Assembly: GCF_001403615.1 (NCBI RefSeq)
Contig: NZ_LN879457.1
Location: forward strand, 930,001 to 994,000
DNA from: Desnuesiella massiliensis
GTDB lineage: Bacteria > Bacillota > Clostridia > Clostridiales > Clostridiaceae
Direction: 5' to 3'
Length of the DNA stretch: 64,000 bases
In this document: in pieces, positions 61,325 to 64,000 of the stretch
Layout of the letters: every line of letters begins with the position of its first letter
Position numbering within the stretch: position 1 is the first letter of the stretch
Notes under the pieces: generated by a model
Told to the model about the DNA's origin: nothing
The model's database searches: none
Seen by the model: the letters and a program-made list of their open reading frames with translations, nothing else
Made by a program: the position numbers and the translations under genes

Positions 61325-62071
61325 ATGGATATTAAAAGCTTAGAAATGCTCTTAGAAGATGTTAAGGGTGATAAAGTAACAGTGGAAGAAGCTATAGAGA
61401 AGCTTAAGGACCTCCCATTTAAAGATTTAGGATTTGCTAAAATAGATAATCATAGAGAGTTAAGAGTAGGATATCCAGAAGTAATTTATTGCGAAGGAAA
61501 AACTACAGAACAAGTAAAGGCTATAATAGAATTTATGGATAGTAAAAAAGTAAATATATTAGCTACAAGAGCTAATAAGGAAATGTACGAAAAGGTAAAA
61601 GAAATCTGCAGCAAGGCTGAGTATAATGAATTGGGCAGAACGATAATTGTAAAGAACAAAGATATAACTGCCACAGAATCTTATATAGCTATAGTAACAG
61701 CAGGCACTTCAGATATAAAGGTGGCAGAAGAGGCCGCTGTTACAGCAGAGATATTAGGAAATAGGGTTAAGCGTATTTTTGATGTGGGCGTTGCAGGTAT
61801 ACATAGATTATTTAATAGATTGGAGGACATAAGAGGAGCTAAGGTAATTATAGTCATTGCTGGAATGGAGGGAGCTCTTGCCAGTGTAGTAGGTGGATTA
61901 GTAGATAAACCAGTCATCGCAGTTCCAACTAGCATAGGATATGGAGCTAACTTTAATGGATTAGCAGCTTTACTATCTATGCTAAACAGCTGTGCTAGTG
62001 GTGTAAGCGTGGTAAATATAGATAATGGTTTTGGAGCTGCTTACTTAGCTAGTATGATAAATAAAATATAA
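61325..62071 (+). CDS. larB: Nickel-pincer cofactor biosynthesis protein LarB
   Basis: About 248 residues. C-terminal AIR-carboxylase-like domain with TAGTSDIKVAEEAAVTAE, DVGVAGIHRLF and IAGMEGALASVVGGLV; N-terminal LarB start MDIKSLEMLLEDV. It carboxylates nicotinic acid adenine dinucleotide and hydrolyses it, the first step of the cofactor. ATG at 61325 is preferred over an upstream ATG at 61262 inside larC because AAAGGTGGGG lies between. Terminator after it. Confidence 0.93.
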   Translation: MDIKSLEMLLEDVKGDKVTVEEAIEKLKDLPFKDLGFAKIDNHRELRVGYPEVIYCEGKTTEQVKAIIEFMDSKKVNILATRANKEMYEKVKEICSKAEYNELGRTIIVKNKDITATESYIAIVTAGTSDIKVAEEAAVTAEILGNRVKRIFDVGVAGIHRLFNRLEDIRGAKVIIVIAGMEGALASVVGGLVDKPVIAVPTSIGYGANFNGLAALLSMLNSCASGVSVVNIDNGFGAAYLASMINKI

Positions 62072-62098
62072 AACAGCCTTAGGCTGTTTTATATTTTG
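62066..62098 (+). terminator. Terminator of the larCB operon
   Basis: The 13 bp stem ATATAAAACAGCC/GGCTGTTTTATAT has loop TTA and is followed by TTTTG. It includes the stop codon. Confidence 0.88.
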
Positions 62099-62188
62099 TC
62101 TATCTTCAGTTTTTATATATTTTCATATGTACGTTATTTAGAAAGTGCTGAGCTTCTTAAGAATATAACTAATAAGTTTAAATTATAG

Positions 62189-62232
62189 AAAATGCAGGTA
62201 AAAACTCTAAAAATAGTTTTAACTGCATTTTT
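62189..62232 (+). terminator. Terminator-like hairpin
   Basis: AAAATGCAGGTAAAAACT pairs with AGTTTTAACTGCATTTTT with one mismatch. It lies 80 bp before the next gene. Confidence 0.55.
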
Positions 62233-62309
62233 AAATTTAAAAAAGTTGGTGTATAATGAAAAAGGAATAGAGATATTCAAGGTTTATTTAGAGGAGGCAA
62301 TATATTATT

Positions 62310-63386
62310 ATGCTTTTTAATATAGTTATTGCATTTATACTTATATTAATAATGGTACCAACTTTATATATAGTATACATGACCATTACAACTTATAAAC
62401 CAAAAGAAAAGGAACTTTTAAATATACAAGGAGAAGTAAAGGAAAATATAAAAATAAATAAAAATTTTAAAATAACTACTTTTAATATAGGCTATTGTGG
62501 ATTAGATAAAAGACAAGACTTTTTTTGGGATGGAGGGAAGATGACGCGATCCAGCAGTAAGGAACAGACTATAGTGAATTTACATAATGTATGTTCCTAT
62601 TTGAGAGAGGAGGCCTCAGACTTTATACTTTTGCAAGAGGTAGACGTGAGATCAACAAGAAGCTTTAATATAAACGAAGCAGAAATTTTAAGAAGAACCT
62701 TTAATGATTATCAATCGGCCTTTGCTATTAATCATAAGGTTAATTGGGTGCCATTCCCATTTCTCAAGCCTGTAGGCACTACTAATTCAGGCATAATGAC
62801 GCTATCAAAATATAAAATATCTAAAAGTATAAGGGTTCAGTTCCCAGGTAAAGGAAAATGGCCTAAAAAGATTTTTGATTTAGATAAATGTTTTTTAGAG
62901 ACAAGAATTTCTGTAGAAAATGGCAAAGAATTAGTTATTATAAACACTCATCTCACTGCTTTTGATAAAGGTGCCGCCATAAGAAAAAAACAATTGTTTA
63001 TGTTAAAGATGCATCTGATTAAAGAGCAATTATTAGGTAATTATATTATAGTAGCTGGAGATTGGAATTATGTTTTGCCTAGCACTGATCCAAAGAGATT
63101 TTCTACTAAGGAAGCCTGGCCTCAGTGGCTTCATGTAATGCCTGAAAACTTTACTCCTAAAAATTATAGGTGGATAGTAAATCCAGATTGTTATACTGTT
63201 AGGACAAATACTAGACCTTATGTAAAGGGCGAAAATTTTACCGCAGTTATTGATGGTTTTTTAGTTAGCGAAAATATTGACATTATTAATGTGAGCACAT
63301 CAAATTTAGAGTTTGAAAGTAGTGACCATAACCCTGTAAATTGCGTATTTAAGCTAAAGGTCTCAAATAAGAATAGTAAGGAATGA
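62310..63386 (+). CDS. Membrane-anchored endonuclease/exonuclease/phosphatase family protein
   Basis: 358 residues. N-terminal membrane segment (about 4-24), then the EEP domain with TFNIGYC, QEVDVRS, INTHLTAFD, AGDWNYVLP and SSDHNPV as the metal and catalytic signatures. It may act outside the membrane on phosphodiesters or lipids (sphingomyelinase-like) rather than DNA. AGGAGG is 10 bases before the ATG. The solute-binding lipoprotein gene starts at its stop codon. Confidence 0.88.
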   Translation: MLFNIVIAFILILIMVPTLYIVYMTITTYKPKEKELLNIQGEVKENIKINKNFKITTFNIGYCGLDKRQDFFWDGGKMTRSSSKEQTIVNLHNVCSYLREEASDFILLQEVDVRSTRSFNINEAEILRRTFNDYQSAFAINHKVNWVPFPFLKPVGTTNSGIMTLSKYKISKSIRVQFPGKGKWPKKIFDLDKCFLETRISVENGKELVIINTHLTAFDKGAAIRKKQLFMLKMHLIKEQLLGNYIIVAGDWNYVLPSTDPKRFSTKEAWPQWLHVMPENFTPKNYRWIVNPDCYTVRTNTRPYVKGENFTAVIDGFLVSENIDIINVSTSNLEFESSDHNPVNCVFKLKVSNKNSKE

Positions 63387-63391
63387 TGTTA

Positions 63392-64000
63392 TTGAAAAAT
63401 AGACTGTTAATATTTCCTTTGATTTTTTTTATCATATTTTTCACCTCCTGTAATACAAAAAATACTAGCAGCAGTGAACGGAAATTAGATGAGATCTCTG
63501 GAAAAATTACTATTGCGGTATATAAAAACTATGAAGATTATATAAAGTACGCTGCAGAAAAGTATAGAAAACTTCATCCTAATGTTACTATAGCTATGGA
63601 GGTATTAGATGAAGCTAAAATTGAAAATGCACTAAAAGAGAAAAATACTAATAACCTTTCAGATATATTAATGGCTCAGAGTAAAAAAATTGCCTACTAC
63701 TATAATCTTAATAATGAAGCATTTAAAGAGCTTAATAGTAATTTTTCTTATAAAGATGGTTTTAATAAAAATAGATTAGAGCAGATAACCATTAATAACA
63801 AGATCTATGCTGTTCCCCTAGATTATAGACCGCTTATTTTATTCTATAGAAAAGACTTATTAGAGAACAAGGGTATAAAAATAGAGGATATTAGAACCTG
63901 GTCTCAGTTTTATAATATTGGGAAAAACATATATTCAGGAAGTAATAAAGAAGTAAAGCTATTGACTTTAGACCAAAATAAAAATATATATAGGATATTT
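63392..64000 (+). CDS. Extracellular solute-binding lipoprotein, family 1 (3' end outside window)
   Basis: 203 codons visible, frame open to the window edge. Lipoprotein signal with Cys in FFTSCNTK, then GKITIAVYKNYEDYIKYAAEKYRKLHPNV and PLDYRPLILFYRKDLLENKGI, typical of type 1 sugar-binding proteins of ABC importers. TTG at 63392 has AAGGA at a good distance; ATG at 63383 or 63386 are also in frame and overlap the upstream stop. Transporter partners lie beyond the window. Confidence 0.83.
   Translation, partial: MKNRLLIFPLIFFIIFFTSCNTKNTSSSERKLDEISGKITIAVYKNYEDYIKYAAEKYRKLHPNVTIAMEVLDEAKIENALKEKNTNNLSDILMAQSKKIAYYYNLNNEAFKELNSNFSYKDGFNKNRLEQITINNKIYAVPLDYRPLILFYRKDLLENKGIKIEDIRTWSQFYNIGKNIYSGSNKEVKLLTLDQNKNIYRIF

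Noticed and set aside
1..64000. tRNA, rRNA, CRISPR array or prophage
   Set aside because: No tRNA-like cloverleaf with a GGTTCGAATCC arm, no regular spaced repeats and no phage structural genes were seen.

Overview
The window reads as chromosomal DNA from an anaerobic, spore-forming, AT-rich Clostridium-like Firmicute. The support is the strongly AT-rich base composition, AGGAGG-type ribosome binding sites, many TTG/GTG starts, a rubredoxin, a 2-oxoacid:acceptor oxidoreductase, SPOCS-type (spore coat) proteins and a BusR/Opu osmolyte system. I saw no tRNA, rRNA, CRISPR array or prophage.

Layout. (1) 1-13071 is a carbohydrate island: three Gfo/Idh/MocA oxidoreductases, a sugar-isomerase-type TIM barrel, a DUF4838 protein, a metallo-beta-lactamase fold hydrolase, an SGNH hydrolase, NanE, a ROK kinase (NanK-like), a DUF4434 protein and an esterase. 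An IS1182-family element is inserted in it. (2) 13289-16775 is busR plus a two-gene Opu-type compatible-solute ABC importer, with an operator-like perfect inverted repeat over its promoter. (3) 17010-32052 holds a TetR/ABC exporter operon, a pair of polyprenol and polyprenyl-phosphate kinase-like membrane proteins, two secreted enzymes (deacetylase, amidase), MATE, hemolysin III, DUF1836, rubredoxin, PqqD-like plus OPT transporter, an ABC-F protein, a ClC/TrkA_C remnant and DUF503. (4) 32235-43895 has a 2-oxoacid oxidoreductase pair, a phosphodiester glycosidase-like exoprotein, a stand-alone infC with an AUU start, a NYN-LOTUS protein, NUDIX, a metallophosphoesterase, two spore-coat-like proteins and a lone EutH. 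(5) 44149-58950 is the most interesting part. A tight minus-strand operon (apbE-ubiD-ubiA-ubiX-NitT/TauT-type ABC importer-U32 double-barrel protein-class III aminotransferase) and a flavinylated lipoprotein gene stand divergent from a plus-strand operon (NDH-2 with a membrane DoxX-like tail, EetA-like, EetB-like, polyprenyl synthase). Together these match the parts list of flavin-based extracellular electron transfer, joined to a quinone-making operon. (6) 58988-64000 has a LysR regulator, larC and larB (nickel-pincer cofactor), an EEP-family phosphatase/nuclease and the start of a solute-binding lipoprotein.

How the genes may work together. The likely path in region 5 is NADH to NDH-2, then a prenylated quinone (tail from the polyprenyl synthase, head modified by UbiA, UbiD/UbiX and perhaps the U32 protein), then the FMN lipoprotein, which ApbE flavinylates after EetA/EetB-dependent flavin supply. 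The ABC importer sits 3 bp from ubiX and may supply an aromatic precursor. That last point, and the hydroxylase role for the U32 protein, are inference.

Non-coding structure is also notable. There are three copies of a ~200 bp palindromic MITE-like element, each at a convergent gene junction and each ending in a terminator hairpin; the IS1182 copy sits in one of these hairpins. A different 112 bp nested palindrome with a GC-rich core lies upstream of nanE.
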